Positions 20,661 through 31,449 of a stretch of 64,000 bases of DNA are shown piece by piece. Position 1 is the stretch's first letter. The number at the start of each line of letters is the position of its first letter. A program made the translations under genes and the position numbers. The stretch covers positions 399,501 through 463,500 of the forward strand of contig JBBBDQ010000915.1 in NCBI GenBank assembly GCA_037127315.1. Direction: 5' to 3'. The notes beneath the pieces were generated by a model that worked only from the letters and a program-made list of their open reading frames with translations, made no database searches and was not told the DNA's origin. This DNA is from Ascarosepion bandense. Its lineage: Eukaryota; Mollusca; Cephalopoda; Sepiida; Sepiidae.

Positions 20661-23150
20661 CTAATGCATACATAAATCACGTCCGAAATTTAAATAATAA
20701 GCCATCAAATTTGTAAAGTAATTGACCAAAAGTTCGACCAAATGATTGAATGATTACATGAGAAAACGTTTGTGATAAAATGTCCAAAACTTAGCAATCT
20801 CTCCTAATAAAACGTTCAATTCGATCTAATGAACTTAGAAAATTCCATTCCTAAAATCACCTACTTCCTTGAATCAATATAGCACACAAAGTTAATAAGT
20901 GACAGAATCTTTTGAAATAGTTGCAAAAATATATATAGCAATTTATATAAAAAATCATCATATAAAAAAGTTATAAAGAAATCTCAAGATAAAAACACCC
21001 TGCCACGATATATCCATTACATCCCTTCTTCTTTGTTACATTCTCTGTTATATAAAATTGCAAACGACGTCCAGTCAACAAAATGTAATTACAAAAATAA
21101 AATGCCTTCTAAACAATCAGGAATAATTGAAAATGGCGGAAGGTCGACGGAAAAATAGACCTATGAAAAGCCGACAAAAGAATAGAGCTAATAAAAAGTC
21201 TTAATATAGTTTTTGCAATCAGACACTAAACAAATGAGAATAGTTTGTGTATGAGACAAAAAAGACATGTAGGCAAACAAGAATCAAAATACCATTTAAT
21301 AACAGTCAAGATAATGAAGTCAAAATGTAAGTTTTATTACATTGCCTGCCTTATTCCTCTTCACGTCTAGAGGAGCGACTTCCTGTAAACGTTATGCATT
21401 ACTAATTAGTAATGATATTCGATTTGGAGGCGATAGTACTCAGTAAATTAAAACTCATGAATAACTGTAAAAATTTAAAACTTAAGTGAACCCATTAGAT
21501 AACATTTTTAAAAATGTCATTTTTCCAGATAATCAACAAACCGTAATTAAATTATTTAATAATTAAGAAAAAACTTTTATGAAATTGGTTGCAATCACAC
21601 TGAAAAAACTTTATCAAACTGGAATAAAATATTAATTATAAATTAAGATGTGCTCAAATAGGTGACCACCCATCATGGTTGTCAGTGCAATATAATTTTT
21701 TGTGGACGTGTAAAAATTAAAATAACACGGGTACATTTTTATTAGCTGTGTATATTGCAGTAAACCAATATAATTCATTGTGTTTGCAAAAGGCTTCAGT
21801 TAGGGATTAAAAATGACATATACCAACTTTAAAAAACTTTCTTGGACAATAAAAGTTTAAACTTATGTTGATGGAGAAGGCTGCCGAAAGCTGTCAAAAC
21901 GATTTGGAGTGCACGTTTTCACCGCTTTATTTTTTATAAATGGAAATTTTGGTATGACGACATAGCAATCAGAAGGCGGTCTTCCGCGAGAGGACATTGC
22001 ATCAACGAGCAGACAACTGGTTCAGCAAGACCAGGCAAAACCTCTGCCGTTCTCCAAGGCCCCTGTGTAATATATTATTTTGAACGGTGGAAGCAATTGA
22101 CAGGGACATTGCACCGTAGATAAAAATTCAGCAAAGGTCAAGGGTAGTTAATAGATATACTCGACCCTAGATAATGTCAACAAAGTTCAAAACAAAGCGA
22201 CAATCGGCTTGAAAAGCAACGGAACGCCGACATACATCCGACCGTAGATAAATCAACAAAGCGACAACCCAAAGTTTTAAGGGAGTTTTAAGACTATAAA
22301 TTCTAGAATTCTTGGTTGAAGAAACAGAGATTCGCTAAAGACTCGACGACCCATTCGTGTTCATGAACTCTTTCTGACTGCTCTACTGCTCCCCACAAGC
22401 ATCGCCAACAAAGGATGAAAATATATGATTATATTTTTACGTAAATGTGTTCCTCGTTGTTTGTCCAGATTCAGCGGCAGTATATAACGCTTGGCCAATG
22501 TCGTAATCAATGTGCATATACCTACAGTGGAGCGAGATCTGGACAAGGTCAGTATACGTGGTAGAATGCCTTATGAAAAAAAGATACTTCTTAAGAAAAA
22601 GAAGATCTTATGTTAGAATAAAACGTTTAACTTGATAAAAATTTTGTAAAGTGGTCGTAAATCATTAGATAAAGGTTTTTCAAAATTAATATATCGTTTA
22701 ATTAAGGTTTGTTGATTATCAAACCTACGGGTTGACTTGCTTTTGCGCAGTATTATATATATTTTTTCCTTTTTCTTTTTCTTTATAGAAATATATTTCT
22801 TTTTTTTTTAAATACCAAAAGACTTGAGCCAAGACACTGTAACCAATGCCAATAATTGTCTGCAATTCATTTCCGGCCAAAATTTAAAATTGCTCTTTCT
22901 TAGCCGTTTCCATTGGCTCTTCCCTCTCTACATTTTCCTCTTCACTTTTCTATTTCTTCTGCATTTTTCATCTTTCTTTTTTTTTATTGATTTCTCATCT
23001 TATTTCCTCTTTTTTCTTCCCTTTTTCTTCCCTTTATCTTCCCTCTTTATTGATATCTTTTTACCTTCGTATGAAAAAGAATTACAAGAATAATGGGAAT
23101 CATTGTTCGTAAAAGTATTTTTTAAATATAAAACTTTTATTGCCATCATA
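20657..23150. other. No recognised gene
   Basis: AT-rich sequence. At 22,110-22,262 three imperfect copies of a block like 'accgtagataaatcaacaaa' occur (near 22,114, 22,165 and 22,240), spaced unevenly by about 50-75 bp. A pyrimidine-rich stretch (22,915-23,050) lies just before the hammerhead at 23,154 and encodes only a low-complexity Phe-rich frame. No transposase or RT motif was found. Confidence 0.5.
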
Positions 23151-23153
23151 GTT

Positions 23154-23215
23154 AACTACCTGATGAGACATTTTTCTCTTAATGTCGAAACAAAATGTAT
23201 GATTTTGTAGTAGTT
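23154..23215 (+). ncRNA. Complete hammerhead-ribozyme fold (type I)
   Basis: Every element of a hammerhead is present in order: stem I AACTAC (23,154-23,159); core CTGATGA (23,160-23,166); stem II GACAT (23,167-23,171), 10-base loop, ATGTC (23,182-23,186), five perfect pairs; GAAA (23,187-23,190); stem III CAAAAT (23,191-23,196), loop GTATG, ATTTTG (23,202-23,207), six perfect pairs; T and A (23,208-23,209), making the cleavage triplet GTA; and GTAGTT (23,210-23,215), pairing perfectly with AACTAC. Stem I is open to the flanks, hence type I. About 130 nt downstream is a (TA)n tail. Hammerheads of this kind are reported in Penelope-like retroelements and retrozymes; the carrier element here is not recognised. 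GTA triplets are cleavable but slower than GTC. Confidence 0.8.
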
Positions 23216-23343
23216 TATAGTTTGCACATGTTCTAACTTTATAGTTAATAATATTCATTGGTCTATTTTTATATTGAGCACTGTTTTAAATACATGTTTT
23301 TAAAGTTACAATTAAATTTTTTCTTTTTCCTTCTTATTCATTT

Positions 23344-23345
<2 letters not shown>

Positions 23346-23391
<46 letters not shown>
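23346..23391. repeat. (TA)n tract between two converging modules
   Basis: About 23 TA units. It is the 3' tail of the plus-strand module with the hammerhead at 23,160 and at the same time of the minus-strand module at 23,392-23,475. Confidence 0.9.
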
Positions 23392-23398
<7 letters not shown>

Positions 23399-23475
23399 AA
23401 TAGATATACTACAATTTAATGGGTAATAAATATTTCACCGCAAAATAATGACTTTGCGTCTTGTCAGACGTAAAT
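23392..23475 (-). mobile_element. Retroelement 3' tail with hammerhead-like remnant
   Basis: On the minus strand CTGACAA (23,467-23,461) precedes a hairpin (CGCAAA pairing with TTTGCG) and GAAA (23,436-23,433), followed by about 40 nt and the (TA)n tract. The core is degenerate at two positions. The body upstream is not recognised. Confidence 0.4.
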
Positions 23476-24270
23476 GACACAACAGCTAATCTTCAAAATA
23501 TCCCCCCAAAATTTTTATACACAGACGCTCACATGTCCATATTCAGAATAGACATTTGTAACGGCAATTTACAAAAAAATCGTGGCTCATTAAAAAAATG
23601 ACCCAAAATAGAAAAAAGAAAAAACTAGACAACTGATAAATGGAAAGAAGAAAAAAAAGAAAGAAATAGAAAGAAAGCAAACAGTATACAGAGAAATAAA
23701 TGTTAATATCATATATCGATATAGCGTCTAGAGCAACTCGTCTGCTTTCTTAGAAAAACATGACGTGAAAAATTTTCCATTGAAATTTAATTTCAAATAT
23801 AATGGGATATATTTACGGTAAAAACTAAATAGTAAATCAAGATTTTCATACAAATTAAAAAAATAAGTACTATTAATAATATTTAAAAAATTGAGTTAAA
23901 ATAATTAAACTCATAAAAAATAAAATAAAAATTATAATTAAATATAGGAAAAGAGGAAAAGTTAGAAAAATAAACGTAAAAAATGAGAAAAAGTGAGAAA
24001 AATAAAATAAATAGAATGAGAACGAACATTATAGATAGAAAAAAATTTAAAATAATTCAAAATAAATGTCGTATATCGACACCAACGTCGATTACAATTA
24101 TATTTATTCTTAGAAATACGACATGGTATTTAATATTAAATTAAATTATACCTACAATGGGATATATTTATGGTAAATAAATAAATTATAAATCATACTT
24201 CCTAATACAAATTACAATATAACAACTAGTAGTAATATATTATAAGTATAGTTAAAATAATAGCATATAT
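23476..24270. other. A-rich sequence, no recognised feature
   Basis: Dominated by A with short GAAA and TAAA runs. No supported gene. Confidence 0.5.
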
Positions 24271-24275
24271 ATATA

Positions 24276-24450
24276 GTCATCTGAAGACAGCTCTGTTTCG
24301 CTTTATCTCAGTTTATTAGTACGGTTAGACTCCGATCGCTTTTAATCCAGGATTGAAACCCGATCGAATTGGTGTCAGCAATTCTATGGCTATGTATAAG
24401 AAGGCAAACTTTATCACAAAGACCTGATCGAGACGCTCGGTAAACTTGAT
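24276..24450 (-). mobile_element. tRNA-derived SINE copy S4, diverged
   Basis: On the minus strand it ends 'agcgaaacagagctgtcttc' and 'agatgac' plus a short (TA)n at 24,264-24,275, like S3. The B-box region is 'gatcgggtttcaatcctgg' (24,367-24,349). The hammerhead core has decayed to CTAATAA, with GAAA and the palindromic stem III CAGAGCTG kept. Sequence near 24,430-24,445 again resembles the S3 head ('gagacgctcggtaaa'), with an insertion of about 45 bp between. Confidence 0.65.
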
Positions 24451-24519
24451 ATATTTGAGAAAAACGTTAGAATAATCAAGAACATTTCTTAGCAACAAAC
24501 TTTCTTCATAAGTACAGGA

Positions 24520-24940
24520 AAGAAGTTCAGCAGATAAAGAAAGGATATAAAGGGGTGTAAAACAAGGAAGTATCTTCCCACCTAATCTACTCAACTTATA
24601 CAACGAGATAATTCTGAGAGTGCTAGAAGTTCTATCAGCATTTGTCATTCGTGGTCACAATCCGAACAGCAAAAGAACGGAGAAATTATTGTGCTTATAG
24701 CAGACCTGGAACATAAACTACAACAACTCCCAGAAGAAGTAGTTACAGAAAGTAAAAAGAAAGAGTTACGTATAGACTACCAGAAAGCTGAATGCATAGT
24801 TATCAGTAAAAAAAAAAAAACAAACCCAAAGCACCAGCTACATGAGAGGACACTAAAAATCAAGCAGGTACAGAAACTTACATACCTGGGAAGTGTCCTA
24901 ACAGAAGACGAAAATATTTTAAATAAATGTTTCTCTGAAT
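24520..24940 (+). pseudogene. RTE-like LINE, RT middle fragment
   Basis: The translation near 24,550-24,610 reads 'GVKQGSIFPPNLLNLYNEII' (RT motif B region), followed by 'VLEVLSAFVIRGHN'. The catalytic box itself is lost in a frameshift just before 24,690. Then a frame from 24,691 reads 'LIADLEHKLQQL', 'KAECIVIS' and 'LKIKQVQKLTYLGSVLTEDE', the segment after YADD and the start of the thumb. It ends abruptly near 24,940. The same family is seen at 8,200-9,790. Confidence 0.8.
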
Positions 24941-25029
24941 TACTTTTACTCAGGTTGCGTATTGAACCTAGAACAGAAATGGGATTTATTAAACGACGAA
25001 TCATGTGTTTCTTGAATGTACATAACAAG

Positions 25030-26690
25030 TAAAGATATCAACCATTTCCTCGTGAATTCATAGTAAAAGTATTGCATTAATTGCAGAAGAAAACTTTAGG
25101 AATTTTTTCTTTTTTTTTCATTTGACCTCAGGGACCTTTCTTATATTAAGATTCTCCTTAATTGGCTTCGGTATATAAAAAGATAACATTCATATCTTTA
25201 TTTACCGCTTTTAACTCAACAGAGAATATCTTTTCAGTGTTATTCACTCACCTTACAAACTTATGTTAAATTATCGATTTATTTCTCTGGAAAAAACGCC
25301 CTAAATAATCCCTTTCCCCACCAAAAAGAAAAGAAAAACACGTCATGCCTTAAATGCATTCATTTTTTTATTTTTACTTTACGGTTTCTCCGAATATTAA
25401 CTGAAATTTTTATCCGAAAGCTACTGTCTTTTATGTCCGTATTCGTTTCTATCATTAGGAAAATATACATTTCTCTCTTTATACATGGATAAAAAATTTG
25501 AAATTATACAGTTTTTCGTCTAAAACTATCGAGAATACTTGTACTAGAGTGAACTTTATTCTGTTTAAGGCGCATTGATGACGCGCATGTTGCTGTATGC
25601 TTTTCTTTCTTTTCTTTTTTTAAATAAACAGGAAATTTGTCTATATTTCTGAGACGAGGAAGTATTTACAGTATTTACATTATTCGGACTATTGTCCTCA
25701 TCTATCGCCTTCTTCAGATGCTAGGAATTTCGAACCGAAACATTTATTACAATCAACGGGGTATATGAACTCCATTCATTACCTAGTACCTCTTTTGGAA
25801 GTCATGAGTTATGCCCCTCTAACACTGTAAGTTACTTGTTCACCACTGATGTAGCCTGGTATTGAACTGGGTCATGTGTTCTTCGGTGACGTGGTTATTG
25901 TATAAAGAATCCATTGTAGGTAGACAGTGCGCAGATGAGGGACGGTTGACTGATGTGTTTTTTCTCTGTCTTTTTCTGATCTGAAGTGGACTTAACTGTC
26001 TTTCCGATCTATTAAATAGTTGAGACTCGCTTCACGCGTGGTACCTCCGTTCCACATTTTATTTGTACTTCCCGTGCTTGTTTTCTTGACCTCAACCTCT
26101 GTTTGTCAAAACAAAACCCAGCCTGCCACCTTGATTTTTGCACTCTCTGACATTTCAAAACAATATTTATTTTCTTTCAAAACTTGCCCGCCTTGCGTTG
26201 TTCAGTGTAAATAGATTTCTGTGCGAAATTTTACACCTTAGGAAAATAATATATAACATATTCTCTCTATCTTGTAATAACGATTTGTCGTCGTTACACG
26301 TGTGTACTAATTCAGCTACAATCCAATGCAGTTTGTATGTATTTGCGTTTGTGGGAAATACGTTTATTGAGGCCTCCACTATTCACTCTACATGCTCAAT
26401 TCCATTTAAGGGAGCGCCAGCTGGTTATTTTCGTTAGCTTGGAGTCATCCTTATAATATAGAGTAGATAGTGCAATATATTGCCGCAGGTATTACTAGCG
26501 ACAAGTAAAGTGGTAAATGATCCGCCACAGAATATTTGTATGTCATACAAGTTAAGAGCAAATCCAGTTCAAGAGCATGGTTTTCTAACTTAAAGAGAAT
26601 ATAACTCTGCCCATTACACATCTACATCTTGTATAAACACCACAGACGAGACTGATAGCTTCACGTGATCTTCTCCAAATTTTGCCCATG
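25030..26690. other. No recognised gene
   Basis: AT-rich sequence. The open frame at 26,138-26,437 (99 codons) and its antisense have no domain I recognise and no conserved context. A T-rich run lies at 25,107-25,125. Confidence 0.45.
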
Positions 26691-26695
26691 ACTCC

Positions 26696-26828
26696 TATTC
26701 TGACGAAGTGTTGGCCGAAAGGCGCCTAAAATATTTTTCCCCTTTTTCTTTTAAGCGCGATACCTTTGTATCTATTTTAATAAAAAAATGACCCTATTTA
26801 AACTAATTATATTTTGGAAAAAGAAAAA
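26696..26828 (+). mobile_element. Retroelement 3' tail with hammerhead-like remnant
   Basis: CTGACGA (26,700-26,706), a 10-base spacer with little pairing, GAAA (26,717-26,720), the palindrome GGCGCC and TA, followed by about 100 nt that end in the (TA)n at 26,829. Stem II is poor, so this is at best a relic. Confidence 0.4.

Positions 26829-26872
<44 letters not shown>
26829..26872. repeat. (TA)n tract
   Basis: About 22 TA units following the tail module at 26,696. Confidence 0.95.
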
Positions 26873-26874
<2 letters not shown>

Positions 26875-26969
26875 GTATATGTATTGTGATGGGTCTGTGG
26901 ACTCTATGCAAGAGCTTATCTAATATAATGTAAATAAATATAAGCTAATTACATATCATACCATGTATA

Positions 26970-27560
26970 CAAGGTGTGATAGATAAAGTGTGATTTAAAT
27001 TACGGAAAAAATGAAAATAACACTGACATCTAATTTTAATAGATATAATTATCAAAATTACATAAAAACATCTTGAAATACTAAAGAGAAAAATTATTCA
27101 ATAAACCACCATTGCCTGCAGACAACTTCAGAATCTCCTGCAATTTTTCTGGGCGGTCACCTTGTTTAAGTTTATGAATGCTATCATAATTCTTGTTTTC
27201 AATTCATCTTTCATGTTAAACGATGAATGCAGACATAACTTCGCCATCGAAAGTGATTACGCTAAACACCTTTGTAATCACCATTGCACTAATTTAACTT
27301 TTTCTAAATCACATGCACTGACCTCAGATTGACAATCAAACACTCTGAATTTGTTCGTATTGGGGTCTCTGGCGCGAATGCCAAGAGGTCCAGCATGACG
27401 TTTCCAAATTTCTGGCGAAGTGGATTCTGTTATAGTGCTCTTTTTCTCAAAGATGGTGGAAAACTGGCCCTACTATACTTTGCAGTCGACAAAATCAAAA
27501 ACAAATTACATGCGCGACCTTAAAAATATAAAATAATGATAATTTACCTATCGCATCATG
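26970..27560 (-). mobile_element. Internally deleted Tc1/mariner-like element with TA duplication
   Basis: A 591-bp copy of the family found at 37,660-38,516, in opposite orientation. Both ends are present: left 'caaggtgtgatagataaa' after TA (26,968-26,969) and right 'gataatttacctatcgcatc' ending before TA (27,561-27,562), which gives the TA target duplication of this superfamily. On the minus strand the inside keeps N-terminal sequence ('gaaatttggaaacgtcatgc', about 27,410-27,390) and the far C-terminal and 3' end, with the DDE core deleted. Confidence 0.75.
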
Positions 27561-27584
27561 TATCTCGCGTTATCTTTCCCCCGT

Positions 27585-27740
27585 CTGTGTGTGATATATA
27601 TTTGTGTGTGTGTGTACGTGTATGTAGCGTGTGTAACTGATCTCTCTCATCGTTTTTGAGGTATGAAGGATATACTTGATTTGTTTAGATAATGGTGAAG
27701 ACTTAGCCAACCACAAACTTTTTGGAAGAGTGCTTGTGTG
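27585..27740. repeat. Dispersed repeat, copy 1
   Basis: It matches 32,140-32,338 in the order (TG)n-rich start, 'gtgtaactgatct', 'tcatcgtttttgaggtatga', 'tgaagacttagccaac', 'tttggaagag'. The family is not recognised. Both copies sit next to TG/TA tracts. Confidence 0.6.
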
Positions 27741-28756
27741 TGAGTGTTGTTTTGTGATAAAGCATACATCATTGTCAAACTGTAAATAACATAAGCATGA
27801 TAACAGTTTATTCGTCTGTATTTTCAAGACGATAATTTAGGTGCATTTTGCCATATGGTTATAAGAATAGGACATACAAAATTAATGAGAGGAGATGAAG
27901 AGAGACGTTCAAATCAAAATTATTGAAAAATGTGCTCCATGTTTTGCAAAGAAAAACCACCACGACCTATGCAATGATGAGAAATCTGGTGAAAACATTT
28001 GAATCTGCGTAAATAAGTATAGATACGTCCTACATAAAAAAAAATCTTTCAGATCTGTATAACATTAGACATCTTGGTCGCTTGAAAATGAAAACATTGT
28101 ACATACTATTTTCATCATACAACATCCCTGCAACTATTGACTATTTACACTTTGATGTAGGTTTGAAGCCTGCCAGAGACCGCGTCTTTGTTATTTTGAC
28201 TTTCGAATGCTTTGGCCATTAGATGTAAATGTTCACTCTCTTACTCCAATACGTAGATGCCCTTAAACAATTTGCGTCTAAGCATCCTCTCTCACCATTC
28301 TTATTCTCCCCGATCATGTGTGTCCACATGTACATTCTTCGTAATCGGTGAATTATCATCAACATTGAAACCTTTCTCCGCCTGCGGCAGATTGTGCACT
28401 CCCATGAGGATACTTGTTGGGAAAAGTGAGCTTGATTTTCTGATTTAAATGATTTTAAGTCAAGATTAATCATTTGTGCAAATTAGCACGGCAACTTTTA
28501 GGTTAGTGGCTTCTACACCTTGTGCTTATCATCCCTTTGAGCGAAATTTTTTGTTCGGCTACATGTTGTTCGTTCGATGTGGTCATATAGCTTGATTTTG
28601 ACTTTGTCAGGAGTTCTTGCGAAATTCAGTTTATTGTTTATTTGTTTTTTTTTTCTCAGCTATTGTTCTTATGAACTAGTTGACAAGCAAATTTAGAAAT
28701 CTCAGTCTATCCAATACTATATACGCAGTTGAGTAAAAATGAACACACACATTACC
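27741..28756. other. No recognised gene
   Basis: AT-rich sequence; open frames at 28,219-28,473 lack domain similarity that I recognise. Confidence 0.45.
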
Positions 28757-29376
28757 AGGCATATACCATCCGCCCGTGTATCAAATACTGCTACCACATC
28801 TGGTCCGGTGATCCTGTTATTCACCTCGGGGTTCTTGACAAAATCAGACGGAGAATCTTTAATGGGTGATCGATCCCAACTTGGCGGCTCAGATGCAGTC
28901 ACTTTCTCACCAGCGTAATGTGGCTTCTCTATGTGTCTTCTGCAAATACTTTCACGGTTTCTGCTACGATAAACTTAGCTCACTAGTGCCCCAATGTATA
29001 AATTTACTCGAGCTACTAGACTAGCAATAGGTCCCATCTTTTTACAATGAAACCAAAAAAATGTAAATGCATCTTCTACTCTGTTAACTCCAATGCTCGC
29101 GTTTCCCCCCTGTGGAATTCCTTTCCGTATACTTGCTTAAGAGACAGCTACCAATCTTCCAAGAATTTGAATGTGAGGTGAATAGTCATCTTCTATTTCA
29201 CTGACTCGCATGCTCTTTTCTCCGTTTACTCCACTCTCATCACACCAGTATTCTCATCCTTCTCTCACTGACTTCCATGACAACCCCTATAACCTGTTCT
29301 TCTTTTTCCTCACTTTTCCCCTATGTAACCCCCTGCGCATCAGTGGCGGTGAGGCTGCCTTTCTTAGGGGAAATGA
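28757..29376 (+). pseudogene. CR1/jockey-like LINE, 3' end fragment
   Basis: It starts within the C-terminal RT-associated region ('IRPCIKYCYHIWSG'-like translation in broken frame), continues through the block 'tcactttctcaccagcgtaa' common to copies at 12,140 and 44,925, the C-terminal codons ('SSLVPQC'-like through 'LQEFECEV'), and the 3' UTR ending 'catcagtggcggtgaggctg' and 'ggggaaatgatta' at about 29,376. A (TA)n tract follows in the position where other copies have poly-A. Confidence 0.8.
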
Positions 29377-29424
29377 TTATATATATATATATATATATAT
29401 ATGCGAGTGCCGAGAGAATACGAC

Positions 29425-29468
<44 letters not shown>

Positions 29469-29521
29469 GATATATTCTGGTGACACTCGCACATATATAT
29501 CTATATATATATATATATATA
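29377..29521. repeat. Three (TA)n tracts with inverted spacers
   Basis: TA runs at 29,377-29,402, 29,427-29,466 and 29,487-29,521. The spacer between the first two, 'gcgagtgccgagagaatacg', is nearly the reverse complement of the spacer after the second ('tattctggtgacactcgc'), so the whole block is a large imperfect hairpin. Confidence 0.8.
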
Positions 29522-29603
29522 ATCTATTTTGCACAGGTTTTAAAAGCAACCTGAACAAAACTATCTTTTCTTGCAACCGGTCTATGGCTCTCGCCATTAT
29601 CAG
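29522..29603 (-). mobile_element. Retroelement 3' tail with hairpin module
   Basis: On the minus strand CTGATAA (29,603-29,597) is followed by TGGC, loop GAGA, GCCA, and about 70 nt later by (TA)n. The TGGC/GCCA hairpin is shared with the Penelope-like tail at 14,880-14,908. The GAAA box is not preserved. Confidence 0.4.
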
Positions 29604-30584
29604 ACACAACCGCAGGTCGCCATCGTCTACCGCTCTGTCATCTTGTGCAGGCCTTCAGCTATAAGCCAGCTACCAATCTTCGCCAGTAGCAACGATATGC
29701 GACAAATTGTTTTTGTTTAAGGCAAAGCTATTCACCGATTACAATATTGTCGTTATCTGAAGAATGCCCTTTAGCAACTACAAAACTATCCGTCTCACGA
29801 CAACTCTTTTTTCACCGTCAACATAGACATGCACAAATATTTTCGGCAAATCCACAGTAACTTGAAGAAAAATTTTTTTGTTAAAGAAAACTTTAACAAA
29901 AATAAATTTCGCAATATATATTTTTACTGCGATTTGTTTATTGTTGCCTTCCGTCACTCAATATCTGTTTACGATACAATATGCTACCTCAACATATATA
30001 GTACTTCAAACGATATTTTACTGGATACAAGTGCTTGAGTAAACGTCCTGCTTTTTAAATATCTGCACGTATTCAAAAGAAATTAATAAAGAAAATGCAT
30101 TTTGTGGAAATCATTTTCATAATAAAAATATCGAATTACAATGATAACATCCTGCTGGAGATGGCAGGAGAGACGGCTGATGGATGGCTGGAGACATGGG
30201 CCGGCTCTCGGCTGCTGGAACAGATATAAATCTTTAGAAATATATATCGTCTTGTAAAGAAATGTGTATGTAAGAATAAACATGATAGTCTACCATATTT
30301 TTCTGGGGTAACCAAGTACTTTTTGAACGATATGAATCAGTTAATATTTGAGCTTACGGGTAAATATTAGAATTTAACGTTCTGTCATCTTTTCAGCTTG
30401 TTATTTCTTCTGTTTTCAAATTTAGTCCGAGATAAGGATTGCCACATAAACAATGTTTTTGTTTTTTTACTATTTGAAACACAATATATAATATGATGCA
30501 TAACTTGGGGAAAAGGGATGAATGTCTGCCGTTTCTAAGAGAATACAACAAAATCAGCTTGAAATGAGAATTTGACTTTTCGCA
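29604..30584. other. No recognised gene
   Basis: AT-rich; short frames only (for example 29,829-30,038), no recognised domain. Confidence 0.45.
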
Positions 30585-31138
30585 CCGCTAAAATCAAGCA
30601 GGTGCAGATATTTAAATATTTAGGAAGTGTTCTGGCGGAGGACGAAAAGTGAGATACGGAGATTCGAAGATGTTTTTGCATGGACAAGGACGCATTTCAA
30701 AAGCTAAGCAGGAAAAATTTCGTTTGAAACAACAAAAAGATACTGGACGGTTATGAGATATCTGTCCACCTATGGTACAGAATGCTGGACAATCAACTTA
30801 AAGACGGTTTTACAGAAGGAAAACTGAGGATACTATGGACCGATATGTAAGCAAAGATATGGTTTTTGGAGGGGATGAAATAAAAAGATAACATACTTAA
30901 CATTAGGAATGGACACCTGAAATTTCTTAAAGACATAATGAGGAAGGAGAGAGAGTCTAATACTCACGAAACGGATAGAAGGAAAGAGAGTTAAGTGAAA
31001 ACAACGCAAGACATACTTGATGAGCAAGAGGATGCCAGAGCAAGGGTTTGGGAGAGATACCAAGAAGAAAAGTGTTAAGAGCAACAAGGTATAGGGGTAA
31101 CTTCAGGGCCATGATCGTTTACATTTCCAAAAGAACAC
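30585..31138 (+). pseudogene. RTE-like LINE, C-terminal end with tail
   Basis: It starts with 'IKQVQIFKYLGSVLAEDEK' (30,594-30,650), then 'DAFQKLSRKN' (about 30,690), a damaged 'CWT' region, 'HLKFLKDIMRKERE' (30,915-30,960) and 'DARARVWERYQE'. The 3' end is 'aagaacacgacacataaaga' followed by GAAGAA at 31,128-31,138. Two or more stops and frameshifts occur. It is the copy that best shows the family's end and GAA tail. Confidence 0.8.
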
Positions 31139-31235
31139 GACACATAAAGAAGAAGAACCATTATACTTCTAAAAGTTTCTAAATTGCTTAACATTGTAAA
31201 GTTTAGGAAATTTTGGGTATTTAAATACATACACG

Positions 31236-31242
31236 CATGCGT

Positions 31243-31283
<41 letters not shown>
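31236..31283. repeat. (GATA)n microsatellite
   Basis: About 12 GATA units. Confidence 0.97.
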
Positions 31284-31284
<1 letters not shown>

Positions 31285-31449
31285 TTGAGTTTCTGACCCT
31301 GGGTTTCACGCTCTTGACATCGTCAGACAAATTAAATATTTTTTTAAAAATTGATTATATGTAGGGCTGCGTGTATTGGTATGAGCCTAGGTGGGCGAGC
31401 GTGCGTGTGTATGTGTGTTTTTGCGCACGTCAATGGGTGTCCAAATATG

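Noticed and set aside
24777..25028. Minus-strand 83-codon frame
   Set aside because: It is antisense to the RTE-like LINE fragment at 24,520-24,940.
25704..25745. CAGATGC...GAAAC hammerhead-like motif
   Set aside because: Two core bases are wrong and no stem I is visible; no (TA)n tail follows.
26138..26437. 99-codon plus-strand frame
   Set aside because: No recognisable domain, overlapping antisense frame of similar length, no splice or promoter context; treated as chance.
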